Assembly: GCA_038134525.1 (NCBI GenBank)
Contig: JAYPVI010000001.1
Coordinates: forward strand, 1-64,000
Reading direction: 5' to 3'
DNA length: 64,000 bases
From: GCA-002727735 sp038134525
GTDB lineage: Bacteria; Bacteroidota; Bacteroidia; Flavobacteriales_D; Parvicellaceae
A program made the translations under genes and the position numbers. How positions within the stretch are numbered: the first letter of the stretch is position 1; each line of letters begins with the position of its first letter. The notes under the pieces are model-generated. The model saw nothing but the letters and a program-made list of their open reading frames with translations. It was not told the DNA's origin and made no database searches. Positions 46,601 through 54,674 of the stretch are shown here, piece after piece.

Positions 46601-47864
46601 AACTATCAATGGTTGTGATAGTATTATTACACTAAATTTAACAGTAAACTCAATTTTTAATTTATCAGATACCATTGAATCATGTGATCAATACAATTGG
46701 AATAATAATTCGTATTTAACTTCAGGATATTACTCTGACTCTTCTTTAACAATTGAAGGTTGTGATAGTATTTCAACCCTATTACTTACCATCAATTCTA
46801 GCTACTCAAGTACCCTTACTCTTGCAGCTTGTAATCAATTTTCTTGGGAAGGATTCAACTATTTATCCTCCGGAGTTTACCAAGCTAATTATACTACATC
46901 TCAAGGTTGCGATAGTATCCTTTATCTTGATCTCACCATCAATACTTCTTTTACCGATACCACAATTCAATCTGAATGTGATCAATTCTCTTGGAATAAT
47001 CAGGTCTACTCCATCTCTGGAGTTTTTGTCGATTCCAACCTAAATAGCGCTGGTTGCGATAGCTTAATCTACCTTGACCTTTCTATTTTCCCAAGCTATG
47101 TTGACACCTTTTTTCAATCCGTTTGCGATTCCTTTGTTTGGAATAACAATACCTATAACACATCTGGAATGTATACTGACACCCTAGCATCTATTCATTC
47201 CTGTGACAGTGTAGTAACCTACGACCTTCTTGTCAACAATCAAATGGGCAGCCCAATCACTTTACAATTAATCTTGGATGACTATTGCCGTGAAACAAGG
47301 TGGACCATGAAAGATAGTCAAGACTCCATTTGGTTTGCTGGCGGTCCTTATGACTGTGTGCCTAACGGTGGAGGTAATCAAGCCAATGACACCATCATTC
47401 AAGACATATATATTGACGCTAACGAATGTTACACTTTTGAACTCATTGACGATTTTGGCGATGGAATGAGTGCTTCAACTTACGGTGGAACAGACGGAGA
47501 ATGGCTACTCACCGATTACAATGGCATCACACTAATGCAAGGTCAAGGTAACTTCGGTAATAGTATATCTGCTGATGTGTACATCATTTCGGCTATCCCT
47601 TCCAGCTTAGCTCATCATACAGCACCAAGTATTGCAGTATCAGTTTACCCTAATCCATTCATAAATGAAACACAAGTAGCTGTTCACAATCAACAAAATC
47701 AGTTTAATTACCAAATCCTTGATTCACAAGGAAGAATTGTCTTAAATGGACAAGCAAACCAAAATCCATTTACCCTGTACAACAAAAATCTATCCTCCGG
47801 AATATATTGGCTTAAAATTTTAAATGTCGCAAAAATAGCTCCAAAGCTTCTTATTATAGAATAA
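43635..47864 (+). CDS. T9SS-exported M43 (pappalysin-type) metalloprotease with Cys-paired repeats
   Basis: A 1409-residue protein. The signal peptide ends LINSQ. The M43 domain has zinc motif HEFGHYLHLHH (His240, Glu241, His244, His250) and Met-turn region NFMSYASC. The family's usual Gly in HExxHxxGxxH is replaced by His247. A GEVED-like beta domain follows (about 375-520; FIDFNNDGDFLDPNEEI). One degenerate Cys-repeat (538), a SprB-type repeat (about 578-668; GNDGTINLTITNGTGPYLF) and eleven full Cys-paired repeats (671-1204) come next. The C-terminal beta domain and T9SS sorting tail are shared with the upstream S8 protease. It starts 25 bases after that gene. Confidence 0.92.
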   Translation: MIKKLISLPLFTIFFFHLINSQTQEKCGFEHKHDQLMQNIAFKELMENSEACIKQYRINPNKSSTIYNIPVVVHVLHKGEAVGTGTNISDAQINSAISHLNQVYRGQTANSPVDFGIQFSLAQQDPNCNASNGINRVDASGIPNYSSGGVDYFGDGGEADEDDLKDLSKWPVSDYFNIWIVSEIENNNGGAGVQGYANFFTGSNTYEGSMMMANVFGYDPTSANASFNLKFPRDNGTVIHEFGHYLHLHHTFKGDDDADQDGIGDNCPGDVTVGVDSDGCADTEVHKRHTSQCKTGQINDCTGAIFGNNVALNFMSYASCQDRLTNDQKTRARGMLSSSGLSLVYSLGDEAPNPVSGIVSAASCTPQTDATGLSGGYAGIMKMTILNTYSNITSNAQNDGGYLDFSNECLKTINLYEDSTYTFELETWFNDHNIRGFIDFNNDGDFLDPNEEILNLNIPGNPNPPYRSSGQAVYTLPSVNGTSILGGTKLRLRLNADIGIVLNPCEAPLHGQVEDYAIIINQVNAIPPVTNNIGANFCAGSSYNFNGTNLSYSGTYRDTIPAGAASGGDSIIVLTLNQHPEMSLNGISSNTTCSNGNDGTINLTITNGTGPYLFDWDNDGTGDSDDVEDLNNLVAGNYCVTVTDQNLCAKNNCFVVSSPAAITNTVSETVCNGGSFTYYGTTYNSSNLSGIHNLTTANGCDSTVTFTLTVNPPISGSENVTICNNYSWNGNTYNTTGSYNETLQAVNGCDSLATLNLTISNAINNTENVTTCNSYNFNGTILSASGTYKDTIVTLSGCDSIVTLNLTINPTINQTENITNCGDYSWNGNTYNISGTYHDTLQANNGCDSVVTLNLIINHSGASSQNITSCENYQWNGNVYNSSGTYRDTLQTSNGCDSVITLNLTVNDNVNNSENITSCGSYFWHNIVYSSSGVYIDTLQANNGCDSITTLNLTIISAINTAESATSCGSYFWHNNNYTATGSYDDTLQTINGCDSIITLNLTVNSIFNLSDTIESCDQYNWNNNSYLTSGYYSDSSLTIEGCDSISTLLLTINSSYSSTLTLAACNQFSWEGFNYLSSGVYQANYTTSQGCDSILYLDLTINTSFTDTTIQSECDQFSWNNQVYSISGVFVDSNLNSAGCDSLIYLDLSIFPSYVDTFFQSVCDSFVWNNNTYNTSGMYTDTLASIHSCDSVVTYDLLVNNQMGSPITLQLILDDYCRETRWTMKDSQDSIWFAGGPYDCVPNGGGNQANDTIIQDIYIDANECYTFELIDDFGDGMSASTYGGTDGEWLLTDYNGITLMQGQGNFGNSISADVYIISAIPSSLAHHTAPSIAVSVYPNPFINETQVAVHNQQNQFNYQILDSQGRIVLNGQANQNPFTLYNKNLSSGIYWLKILNVAKIAPKLLIIE
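45645..47245 (+). repeat. Array of eleven ~49-residue Cys-paired repeats in the M43 protease
   Basis: In-frame units have a period of about 147 bp, each with an initial Cys (CxxYxWNGNxY), SGTYxDTLQ and GCDSxxTLNLT. Units 2-7 are more alike to each other than to the last four. The last four match the S8 protease units one to one. A more degenerate extra unit lies upstream near 45246. Confidence 0.85.
47253..47827 (+). repeat. 575-bp perfect direct repeat, copy 2 (T9SS tail of M43 protease)
   Basis: This block matches 42998-43572 without a visible mismatch. After it the two reading frames diverge for the last dozen codons (AKIAPKLLIIE here, VELTPLKLIVN in the upstream gene), so the identity tract ends inside the sorting domain rather than at a gene boundary. 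Confidence 0.93.
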
Positions 47865-47868
47865 TTGT

Positions 47869-47876
47869 TAGTTTTG
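47869..47876 (+). promoter_or_regulatory. Putative -7 box of the DUF5606 gene
   Basis: TAGTTTTG matches TAnnTTTG, 16 bases before the ATG at 47893. No TTG -33 element is found at the right spacing. Confidence 0.35.
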
Positions 47877-47892
47877 CTCGATAAATTAGATT

Positions 47893-48375
47893 ATGGAATT
47901 AAAAGATTTTATTTCAGTTGCTGGTAAAACAGGTTTACATTCAATCGTAGGGAAATCAAAAAACAATGTTATTGTTGAGTCTTTAATAGACAAAAAAAGA
48001 TTTCCAATTTTCAACACTAACAAAATAAGTGCTCTATCTGATATTAGTATTTACACCTATGATGAGGAAATTTTATTATCTGAACTTTTTGATAGAATTC
48101 AAAAAAAATACAAAAATGAAGCTGCTATTTCACACCTTGAATCAGCAGATAAATTAAGAAAAGTTTTTGAAGAACTGGTGCCTAATTATGATAAAGAACA
48201 AGTTTACAACTCGGACATAAAAAAAGTTTTTCAGTGGTATAATATCTTACATGATACCGATAATTTAATAATAGAACCATTGAAAGAAGAAAAGAAAGAA
48301 TCTAGTAAGGATGCTGACAAAAAGAAAGAGGCAACAAAAAAGGAGCCCAAAAACGAAGTAAAGAGTAAAGAATAA
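47893..48375 (+). CDS. DUF5606 family protein
   Basis: A 160-residue protein. The N-terminal 120 residues match the Bacteroidota-specific DUF5606 family (MELKDFISVAGKTGLHSIVG at the start; KNNVIVESLIDKKRFPIF; SELFDRIQKKY; LVPNYDKEQVYNSDIKKVFQ). The C-terminal 30 residues are a Lys/Glu-rich disordered tail. The N-terminal part resembles a small SH3-like barrel followed by a helical domain. Function unknown. Confidence 0.85.
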   Translation: MELKDFISVAGKTGLHSIVGKSKNNVIVESLIDKKRFPIFNTNKISALSDISIYTYDEEILLSELFDRIQKKYKNEAAISHLESADKLRKVFEELVPNYDKEQVYNSDIKKVFQWYNILHDTDNLIIEPLKEEKKESSKDADKKKEATKKEPKNEVKSKE

Positions 48376-48437
48376 GTTTAACATTTCTTTACCAATTACA
48401 ATGTAAGTTAGCATTACATTTAAACCAAAATTAAAAA

Positions 48438-49103
48438 ATGAATATAAAACACCTAGCATTCTTATTAGCAATTTTAATCAACCTAACATCTATGAATGCT
48501 CAAAAATTAAAAACAGAAATCGACTCGGTAAGTTATTGTATTGGAGTTAATATTGGAGAAAACCTAAAAAATCAATTCAGTGATATTGACATAAAGGATT
48601 TTATGAATGGAATAAATGATGTTCTTGACAATAAGAGTGAGCCTAAAATTTCCAATTCTGATGCCCAAAAAATATTGCAAGATTATTTCATTAAACAACA
48701 AGAAATAAAGACTAAAATAGCTAAAGAAGAAGGGGCCAAATTTTTAGCTGAAAATGCGAAGAAAGAAGGAGTTGTTTCACTTGAAAGTGGACTTCAATAT
48801 GAAATTTTGAAACAAGGATCTGGTGCTAAACCCACTATCAATGATAATGTAACTACACATTACCATGGCACTCTTATTGATGGAACTATTTTTGATAGCT
48901 CAGTAGATAGAGGACAACCGGCTACATTTCCTGTTAGTGGCGTTATTAAAGGATGGACTGAAGCACTACAATTAATGTCAGTAGGATCAAAATGGAGACT
49001 GTATGTACCCTATGATTTAGCTTACGGTGAAAGAGGGGCTGGAGCAAATATTGGCCCATTTACTACTCTAATTTTTGAAGTTGAACTTATAAGTATAAAT
49101 TAA
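48438..49103 (+). CDS. FKBP-type peptidyl-prolyl cis-trans isomerase (periplasmic)
   Basis: A 221-residue protein with a cleavable signal peptide (ending LTSMNAQ). A Mip/FkpA-like helical dimerisation region (about 25-110) leads into a C-terminal FKBP domain (about 118-221) with THYHGTLIDGTIFDSS, FPVSGVIKGWTEAL and YGERGAG, which line the active site. It isomerises Xaa-Pro bonds and probably acts as an envelope chaperone. A paralogue follows one base downstream. Confidence 0.94.
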   Translation: MNIKHLAFLLAILINLTSMNAQKLKTEIDSVSYCIGVNIGENLKNQFSDIDIKDFMNGINDVLDNKSEPKISNSDAQKILQDYFIKQQEIKTKIAKEEGAKFLAENAKKEGVVSLESGLQYEILKQGSGAKPTINDNVTTHYHGTLIDGTIFDSSVDRGQPATFPVSGVIKGWTEALQLMSVGSKWRLYVPYDLAYGERGAGANIGPFTTLIFEVELISIN

Positions 49104-49104
49104 A

Positions 49105-49794
49105 ATGAAAGCAAAATTATTTACAATTGCAATAGCATCTTTAGCGATATCTTGCAACCAGCAATCAAATGACAAATCGGTAAGCCTTACAAACCAAGTG
49201 GATTCAACCAGTTTTGCTATTGGAGTTAATGTGGCAGAAAACCTAGGTAAAAACATTGCTCAACAATTTGAAGAAGTGAATTTAGATCTGTTAAAAGCAG
49301 GGTTAAATGCAGGTATTGATACTAATAACAAATCGGAAATTTCTGGAGCTGTTGCTGAACAAATTATTGAGGAATTCTTCAAGAGCAAGCAAGAACTAAC
49401 TGCCAAAAAAGCACAAGGCGAAGGTGCTGCATTTTTGGCTGAAAACGCAAAAAGAGAAGGTGTAGTTTCTTTAGAAAGTGGTTTACAATATGAAATTTTA
49501 ACCGAAGGAAATGGTCAAATACCTACCATTAATGATAAGATTACAGCACATTACCACGGAACATTGATTGATGGAACTGTATTTGACAGTTCTGTTGACA
49601 GAGGTGAGCCAGCATCCTTCCCTGTTAATGGAGTAATTGCAGGCTGGACTGAAGCGCTTCAAATCATGCCAGTTGGATCTAAATGGAAATTATACGTTCC
49701 TTCTGATCTTGCTTATGGCGAAAGAGGAGCTGGACAAATTATTGGTCCCTATTCTACGTTAATATTTGAAGTCGAATTACTTAGTATTGACTAA
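49105..49794 (+). CDS. FKBP-type peptidyl-prolyl cis-trans isomerase (lipoprotein)
   Basis: A 229-residue tandem paralogue of the preceding gene, with the same helical N-domain and FKBP domain (AHYHGTLIDGTVFDSSVDRG, FPVNGVIAGWTEAL, YGERGAGQIIGP). The signal here is a lipoprotein type (IASLAISC, Cys17), so this copy is membrane-anchored while the neighbour is soluble. The two starts and stops are one base apart, indicating one transcript and a local duplication. Confidence 0.94.
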   Translation: MKAKLFTIAIASLAISCNQQSNDKSVSLTNQVDSTSFAIGVNVAENLGKNIAQQFEEVNLDLLKAGLNAGIDTNNKSEISGAVAEQIIEEFFKSKQELTAKKAQGEGAAFLAENAKREGVVSLESGLQYEILTEGNGQIPTINDKITAHYHGTLIDGTVFDSSVDRGEPASFPVNGVIAGWTEALQIMPVGSKWKLYVPSDLAYGERGAGQIIGPYSTLIFEVELLSID

Positions 49795-49802
49795 GAACAT
49801 AA

Positions 49803-49844
49803 AAACCCACTAAATATCTTTTTTTAATATAGTTTGGGTTGGGA
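49803..49844. terminator. Possible bidirectional terminator hairpin between FKBP and mscS genes
   Basis: AACCCA near 49804 pairs with TGGGTT near 49839, with an AT-rich inner stem and a T7 run in the loop. It lies between convergent genes but partly within the mscS 3' codons, and the inner stem is imperfect. Confidence 0.25.
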
Positions 49845-50862
49845 AAGCAAATTCCAACCCTTCTTTATTAAATCTCCTTAGTATTTCTTTATTCACCAAC
49901 GTTTGAGTGTCTAGCCAATGTGAGTCAGGCTTAACATAGTATATAAAAAGTATATTAAGAGAAAAATCACCGAATCCGTTAAATCCAGCAGCATAATCAT
50001 CTGTGATGGCTTCTTGATCTTTTACGATATCTTTAAGGACATCAATAGCTTTCTGCATTTGGATTTCATCTGTATCGTAAGTTAAACCTAAATTGAGTTT
50101 AACTTTTAAAGTGGGTTGAGAGGTAACATTAGTCACGCTATTATCCGTAAACCTTGAATTAGGTATAGTTACAATTCTACCTTCTAAAGTTCGTAATCTG
50201 GTACTTCGTAAACCTACTTCTTCAACAGTTCCATCAAAACCATCAATCTGAATTCGATCTTTTATTCTAAATGGCTTGTCTAAGAAGATCATTATCCCAG
50301 CAAAAATATTTTTTACAGAATCTTGTGCTGCCAATGCTAATGCTAAACCACCAATTCCAAGACCTGCAATCATAGCTGTAATATCAAAACCAATATTATC
50401 TAAGCCAATGATTATTCCTAAAACCCATATGATAGATCTTACTCCCTTTTGAATTACAGGGATAAGCTGATTATCAAAACTACTTTCTGATTTTTCGGTA
50501 ATGGGCATTATTACTTCTGATATTAGTGCGTCAACAACCCTTGATAGAATAGCAGTGATATCTAAAACCAAAAGAAAATAAGCAACATTTTCTAAAACCC
50601 CTTGAATCTCTTCTTTGAAAACCAAATAGTGTATTGAAATCCAATAACCTAGTATAAGCAATAGGTATGTTAGTGGTTTTTCAAGTTTATCGATTAAAAC
50701 ATCATCTAGGTTTGTCTTTGTTTTAGATGTTAAACGCTTAATCACATTTGAAAAAATCCAATAAATCATTTTAACAACCACAATTGACAAAATTAGTATG
50801 CCTAGAGCAATAGCCCAGCTCAGGATTGAATTGCCGTAAAATTCTTGATTTAAAACATCCAT
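49810..50862 (-). CDS. MscS-family mechanosensitive ion channel
   Basis: About 350 residues, with four N-terminal hydrophobic helices and the pore-lining TM3 region GLGIGGLALALAAQDSVKN. The MscS beta domain (FRIKDRIQIDGFDGTVEEVG, IVTIPNSRFTDNSV) and a C-terminal alpha/beta domain follow. It releases solutes during hypo-osmotic shock from the inner membrane. I chose the ATG at 50862 rather than a TTG at 50886, because that TTG lies inside the putative -7 box. Confidence 0.92.
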   Translation of the reverse strand: MDVLNQEFYGNSILSWAIALGILILSIVVVKMIYWIFSNVIKRLTSKTKTNLDDVLIDKLEKPLTYLLLILGYWISIHYLVFKEEIQGVLENVAYFLLVLDITAILSRVVDALISEVIMPITEKSESSFDNQLIPVIQKGVRSIIWVLGIIIGLDNIGFDITAMIAGLGIGGLALALAAQDSVKNIFAGIMIFLDKPFRIKDRIQIDGFDGTVEEVGLRSTRLRTLEGRIVTIPNSRFTDNSVTNVTSQPTLKVKLNLGLTYDTDEIQMQKAIDVLKDIVKDQEAITDDYAAGFNGFGDFSLNILFIYYVKPDSHWLDTQTLVNKEILRRFNKEGLEFAFPTQTILKKDI

Positions 50863-50883
50863 AATATAAAAGTATCTAAATCG

Positions 50884-50891
50884 CAAATCTA
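50884..50891 (-). promoter_or_regulatory. Putative promoter (-7 box) of the mscS gene
   Basis: The minus strand reads TAGATTTG, 21 bases before the ATG at 50862. A TTTG at 50908-50911 lies 16 bases upstream, close to the 17-23 spacing known for flavobacterial promoters. Confidence 0.45.
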
Positions 50892-50915
50892 TTATTTAAT
50901 TAATTAGCAAAGAAA

Positions 50916-52964
50916 TTAATAATCTAAAAGTGAATCTAACGCTGTTTTTACCTTATCTGAATTGGGTAAATATGCTTTTTCTAAATTTTCATTCAGAGGA
51001 ATAGCAGGAATATTTACAGATCCTAGAATTTTGATAGGAGCATCAAGATATTCAAAACATGCTTCTTGAATTCTACCCGCTAGACCTAATGTAAAAGATG
51101 CTGATGAAGGTTCTTCAGTAACTAAGAGCACTTTACCGTGTCTTTTAGTTATTTCAAATATAAGATCTTCATCCAATGGAAAAAGAGTTCTCAAATCCAA
51201 AATTTCTATCTGTTTATCAAAATTGGTAGCCGCTTCTAAAGCCCAATAAACACCTCTACCATAAGTAATTATCGCAACAGAATTTCCTTTTTTAATTTCT
51301 TTTTCACCCGCAGAAAGGACCACCCTTCCCTTCCCAAAAGGAATCACATAATCATTAGAAGGCTCAATTGTTTTTGCACTCTCTGTTCCAGGAATTTTTG
51401 ACCAGTATAATCCTTTGTGCTCAAGCATGACCACTGGATTAGGATCGTGATAAGCTGATTTCATGAGTCCCTTTAGATCTGCACCTGTGGATGGATAAGC
51501 TATTTTAATACCTTGAATATTAGTTACAATGGATTCTACACTTGATGAATGATAAGGACCACCAGAACCATAGGCTCCAATAGGAACTCTTAAAATCATA
51601 CTTACAGGCCATTTACCTTGAGTTAAATAATTAGATCTGCTTACTTCAGTAAACAACTGATTTAAACCAGGCCAAATGTAATCTGCAAACTGAACTTCAA
51701 CAATGGGTTTTAGTCCTACAGCAGACATTCCAACCGTACTTCCCACTATAAACGCTTCTTGTATTGGCGTGTTAAATACACGGTCATCACCAAATTGTTG
51801 GGCTAATGTAGCTGCTTCTCTAAAAACACCGCCTAATCGACCACCAACATCCTGTCCATAAAGTAAACACCTATCATCACTTTCCATTAACTCTCTTATT
51901 GCGAATAAAGCAGAGTCCACCATCACGGTAGGTTCTTTACCTTTTGGAGAGCGTTCTCCTTTTTCTTCTAACACTTCAGTGGGTGCAAAAATGTGCTCCG
52001 TTAAACTATCTTCTGTAGGATCTTCTTCCTCAACTGCCTCTTCATAGTCTTGATTAACTTTATTGGAAGCTATTTTTTCAATGTGGGCTAATTGAGATTT
52101 CTCTATTCCATAATCCATTAACTGTGATTTCATAATTGGAAATGGATCTCTTTTTAGGTGCTCATCTAAATCATCCCTATACCACTCCATCCTGACGCCA
52201 GAAGTGTGATGATTTAATAACGGAACTTCACCTCTTAAAAGTACGGGGCCTTTTCTATTTCTAACCCATTCAATGGCCTCTTCAATTCTTGTATAGGATT
52301 CAATGTAATTAGATCCATCCAAAGAAATACTTTTTAGATTATTAAATCCTTTAGCAAATTGGGTCATGTCTTGTGACCTAATTTCTTTTGCATTGGCAGA
52401 TATGTCCCATTCATTATCCTGTACAAAAAATATGATGGGTAATTTTTTTAGTGTGGCCATCTGAATGGCCTCGGAAACTTCACCTTCCGTACATGAAGCA
52501 TCACCGAGGGAACAAACAACAAGTGGTTTTTCATTTTGATTTTCTGCTATTCCTATTTTTTCCTTATAATCTAACCCCATAGCTGCACCAGCAGCGGGAA
52601 TGGCTTGCATTCCAGTTGCCGATGATTGATGTGGTATATTGGGAAAATCTACATGTTTATAACTAGGATGAGCATAATAGGTTCTACCTCCTGAAAAAGG
52701 GTCGTTTTTTTTGGCTAATAGTTGGAGCATTAACTGCTTAGGAGAAAACCCCATGGCCAATAACATTGCATCATCACGATAATAGGGGAATATGTAATCA
52801 TAACTTTTAAGTTGTTGACCAAGTGCAATTTGGAAAGCTTCGTGTCCTTTAGAGGTGGCATGAACATACTTAGCCGTAATGGTTTTGTTTTTTTCAAACA
52901 AAGTACTCATTGACCTGGCCGTACAGATATATTGATATGCCTCTAGTAGGGTTTGTCTTTTCAA
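50916..52964 (-). CDS. Fused alpha/beta 2-oxoacid dehydrogenase E1 component (branched-chain type)
   Basis: A 682-residue thiamine-diphosphate enzyme combining E1-alpha (about 1-300: YIFPYYRDDAMLLAMG, HQSSATGMQAIPAAGAAMG, the TPP-binding GDASCTEGE ... DNEWDIS) and E1-beta (about 340-682: LYGQDVGGRLGGVFREA, NTPIQEAFIVGSTVGM, GSGGPYHSSSVE). It decarboxylates branched-chain 2-oxoacids or related substrates and passes the acyl group to a lipoyl E2, which is not in this window. Such alpha-beta fusions are common in Bacteroidota. It starts with TTG. Confidence 0.92.
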   Translation of the reverse strand: MKRQTLLEAYQYICTARSMSTLFEKNKTITAKYVHATSKGHEAFQIALGQQLKSYDYIFPYYRDDAMLLAMGFSPKQLMLQLLAKKNDPFSGGRTYYAHPSYKHVDFPNIPHQSSATGMQAIPAAGAAMGLDYKEKIGIAENQNEKPLVVCSLGDASCTEGEVSEAIQMATLKKLPIIFFVQDNEWDISANAKEIRSQDMTQFAKGFNNLKSISLDGSNYIESYTRIEEAIEWVRNRKGPVLLRGEVPLLNHHTSGVRMEWYRDDLDEHLKRDPFPIMKSQLMDYGIEKSQLAHIEKIASNKVNQDYEEAVEEEDPTEDSLTEHIFAPTEVLEEKGERSPKGKEPTVMVDSALFAIRELMESDDRCLLYGQDVGGRLGGVFREAATLAQQFGDDRVFNTPIQEAFIVGSTVGMSAVGLKPIVEVQFADYIWPGLNQLFTEVSRSNYLTQGKWPVSMILRVPIGAYGSGGPYHSSSVESIVTNIQGIKIAYPSTGADLKGLMKSAYHDPNPVVMLEHKGLYWSKIPGTESAKTIEPSNDYVIPFGKGRVVLSAGEKEIKKGNSVAIITYGRGVYWALEAATNFDKQIEILDLRTLFPLDEDLIFEITKRHGKVLLVTEEPSSASFTLGLAGRIQEACFEYLDAPIKILGSVNIPAIPLNENLEKAYLPNSDKVKTALDSLLDY

Positions 52965-52982
52965 TTCTCAAATCTACAAGCT

Positions 52983-52990
52983 CAAATATA
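52983..52990 (-). promoter_or_regulatory. Putative -7 box of the E1 dehydrogenase gene
   Basis: The minus strand reads TATATTTG, 18 bases before the TTG start. A second match, TAGATTTG, lies at 52969-52976 but is only 4 bases from the start. Neither has a clear -33 TTG, so which is used is open. Confidence 0.35.
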
Positions 52991-53170
52991 CAAATAATAC
53001 TTATTTTTAAATAGTATCTTAAATAAACTATTTTATGTTATTTAATTTGTTTAAGGTGAAATTTAATATTGTAAATCGTTGTTAGTGTAATATTTTATTT
53101 TAAATAATTTTTGATTGAAATGTAATTTGATTACTCTATAAATAGTAATGAAAATATTCAAATAAAATAT

Positions 53171-53178
53171 TAGTTTTG
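53171..53178 (+). promoter_or_regulatory. Putative -7 box of the PDZ-like membrane protein gene
   Basis: TAGTTTTG matches TAnnTTTG, 19 bases before the ATG at 53198, at the end of the 233-base AT-rich divergent gap. No TTG is seen at -33. Confidence 0.4.
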
Positions 53179-53197
53179 TACACCAAAATATTTACAC

Positions 53198-54667
53198 ATG
53201 GAAAGGTTAAGTACTCATATAAAAAGATTCATTATCCCTTACATCATTGTCCTTGCTGGGTTAATTCTTTTATATACCGCTCTTTTTAGTGGTACAGGAA
53301 ATATTTCCCAGTCCAATGACTTTCTTTTTGGAGCGCTGTCAGTATTATTATTAGGCATTGTAATTATTCTAATCCTAAGAAATGTAATCCAAAAAAACTA
53401 CTTTAAATTTATCATACCTGTCATGATTTTTTATTGTCTATTCTTAAGTTATAAGACTTATAATTCTATTGCTACAACAATTGATCAAATTGAACTCAAA
53501 AAAGAAATAAATGCCCATGTAAAACAGGGTTTAAGAGATATAGAAGTAGTTCAAATAGAATATAAGAAAAAATATGGATGGTACGCTAATAAGTTTGAGG
53601 AACTTAAACGATTCCTTATCGAAGATAGTGTTTACTCAGTTAGCACCATTGGTACCGTTCCCGATTATAAAATTACACCTGAACATCAAGAAATATTAGG
53701 GTATGATCCTGTAAGAGACTACATTCAAATTGAATCTTATGATGAGAAAGAAGCACTTCTTTGTGGCTTACTTGCTAAAGACACTTCATGGCAAAATGTA
53801 AGGGATAAACTTTTTCCAACTTCATCAGACTCCAGTAAAAAAAGGCTTTACGATTTTGTAATAGATCATTTAAATAGAGTAAATCTAACGCATGACGGGA
53901 GCAACAAGTTATTTGTTATGGACTCCGATATATTAGAAACTAGCGATGAAAATACATTTGAGTGTTTATTATACAAATCTGGCACCAATTTTCATTTTGT
54001 AACAGCCAATATTATTGATTTTAACCAAAACGATACTGCTTATTATGATTTAGAAATTAACGGTCTTATAGTCAAAGACTCTATCCCACAAATACCAAGT
54101 TTACTAATTGGTGATATTCTTGAGTCAGCTAACAATACCAAAATAAAATCTCCAAGAGAAATTTATAACTTAATAAAAGAAACTCGAAAAGATACCATTA
54201 CTTTTAAGGTAATTAGAAATAATCAACCACAAATCATTCTACTTACTCAGAAGGATATCGTTCCAAAACCATCTAAAATAAACTGGTCAGATCTTGAAGA
54301 CATGTTGAATTACAATTTACTTCCTCCATATTATAACCCAATTGGTTTCGAAAAAATGTACATAGGAAAAGATTTGGTTATCAAAGAAGATGAATTTTCT
54401 TCCCCCTCACTGGATCTCTCAAAATTTAAAACTCTCTTGGAAAATAGAGGTTTTGATACTACATCTTTATCATTTGAATATAATAGAGATGAAACCTTCT
54501 CTTTTTCAGACCTAGCAAGTAGTGATAAAGCCATTTACTTATATACCAAAATCGGAACTCCTGTTTTTCAAGCTCAAGACCCTTCACCTTATGATCCTTT
54601 GCTTGAACGAGATACATTAATTACGGGATCCATGTCAGAAGTAAAGACTAGCGGTAATTGGAAATAA
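53198..54667 (+). CDS. Uncharacterised membrane protein with PDZ-like segment
   Basis: A 489-residue protein with three N-terminal hydrophobic helices (about 12-90), a helical linker, and a large soluble region. About residues 285-350 resemble a PDZ fold: IPSLLIGDILESANNTKIKS followed by TFKVIRNNQPQIILL. The order of a short carboxylate-binding-like loop and the GD(I/L) step is typical of PDZ domains in periplasmic proteases, but no protease domain is visible. A C-terminal 130-residue segment has no recognisable match. It precedes the DUF3822-rsmD-coaD block by 7 bases. Function unknown. Confidence 0.65.
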   Translation: MERLSTHIKRFIIPYIIVLAGLILLYTALFSGTGNISQSNDFLFGALSVLLLGIVIILILRNVIQKNYFKFIIPVMIFYCLFLSYKTYNSIATTIDQIELKKEINAHVKQGLRDIEVVQIEYKKKYGWYANKFEELKRFLIEDSVYSVSTIGTVPDYKITPEHQEILGYDPVRDYIQIESYDEKEALLCGLLAKDTSWQNVRDKLFPTSSDSSKKRLYDFVIDHLNRVNLTHDGSNKLFVMDSDILETSDENTFECLLYKSGTNFHFVTANIIDFNQNDTAYYDLEINGLIVKDSIPQIPSLLIGDILESANNTKIKSPREIYNLIKETRKDTITFKVIRNNQPQIILLTQKDIVPKPSKINWSDLEDMLNYNLLPPYYNPIGFEKMYIGKDLVIKEDEFSSPSLDLSKFKTLLENRGFDTTSLSFEYNRDETFSFSDLASSDKAIYLYTKIGTPVFQAQDPSPYDPLLERDTLITGSMSEVKTSGNWK

Positions 54668-54674
54668 TTTTGCG

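Noticed and set aside
41675..47245. Regular ~147-bp repeats, considered as a CRISPR array or satellite
   Set aside because: The units are in frame, differ in sequence, lack constant repeats with unique spacers, and encode conserved Cys-paired protein modules.
50916..52964. E1 alpha and beta as an artefactual fusion
   Set aside because: Fused alpha-beta E1 proteins of this length are common in Bacteroidota and the frame is continuous.
52965..53197. Longest non-coding gap, examined for tRNA, sRNA or riboswitch
   Set aside because: It is extremely AT-rich, with no cloverleaf or conserved aptamer pattern; only -7-like boxes for the flanking divergent genes are seen.
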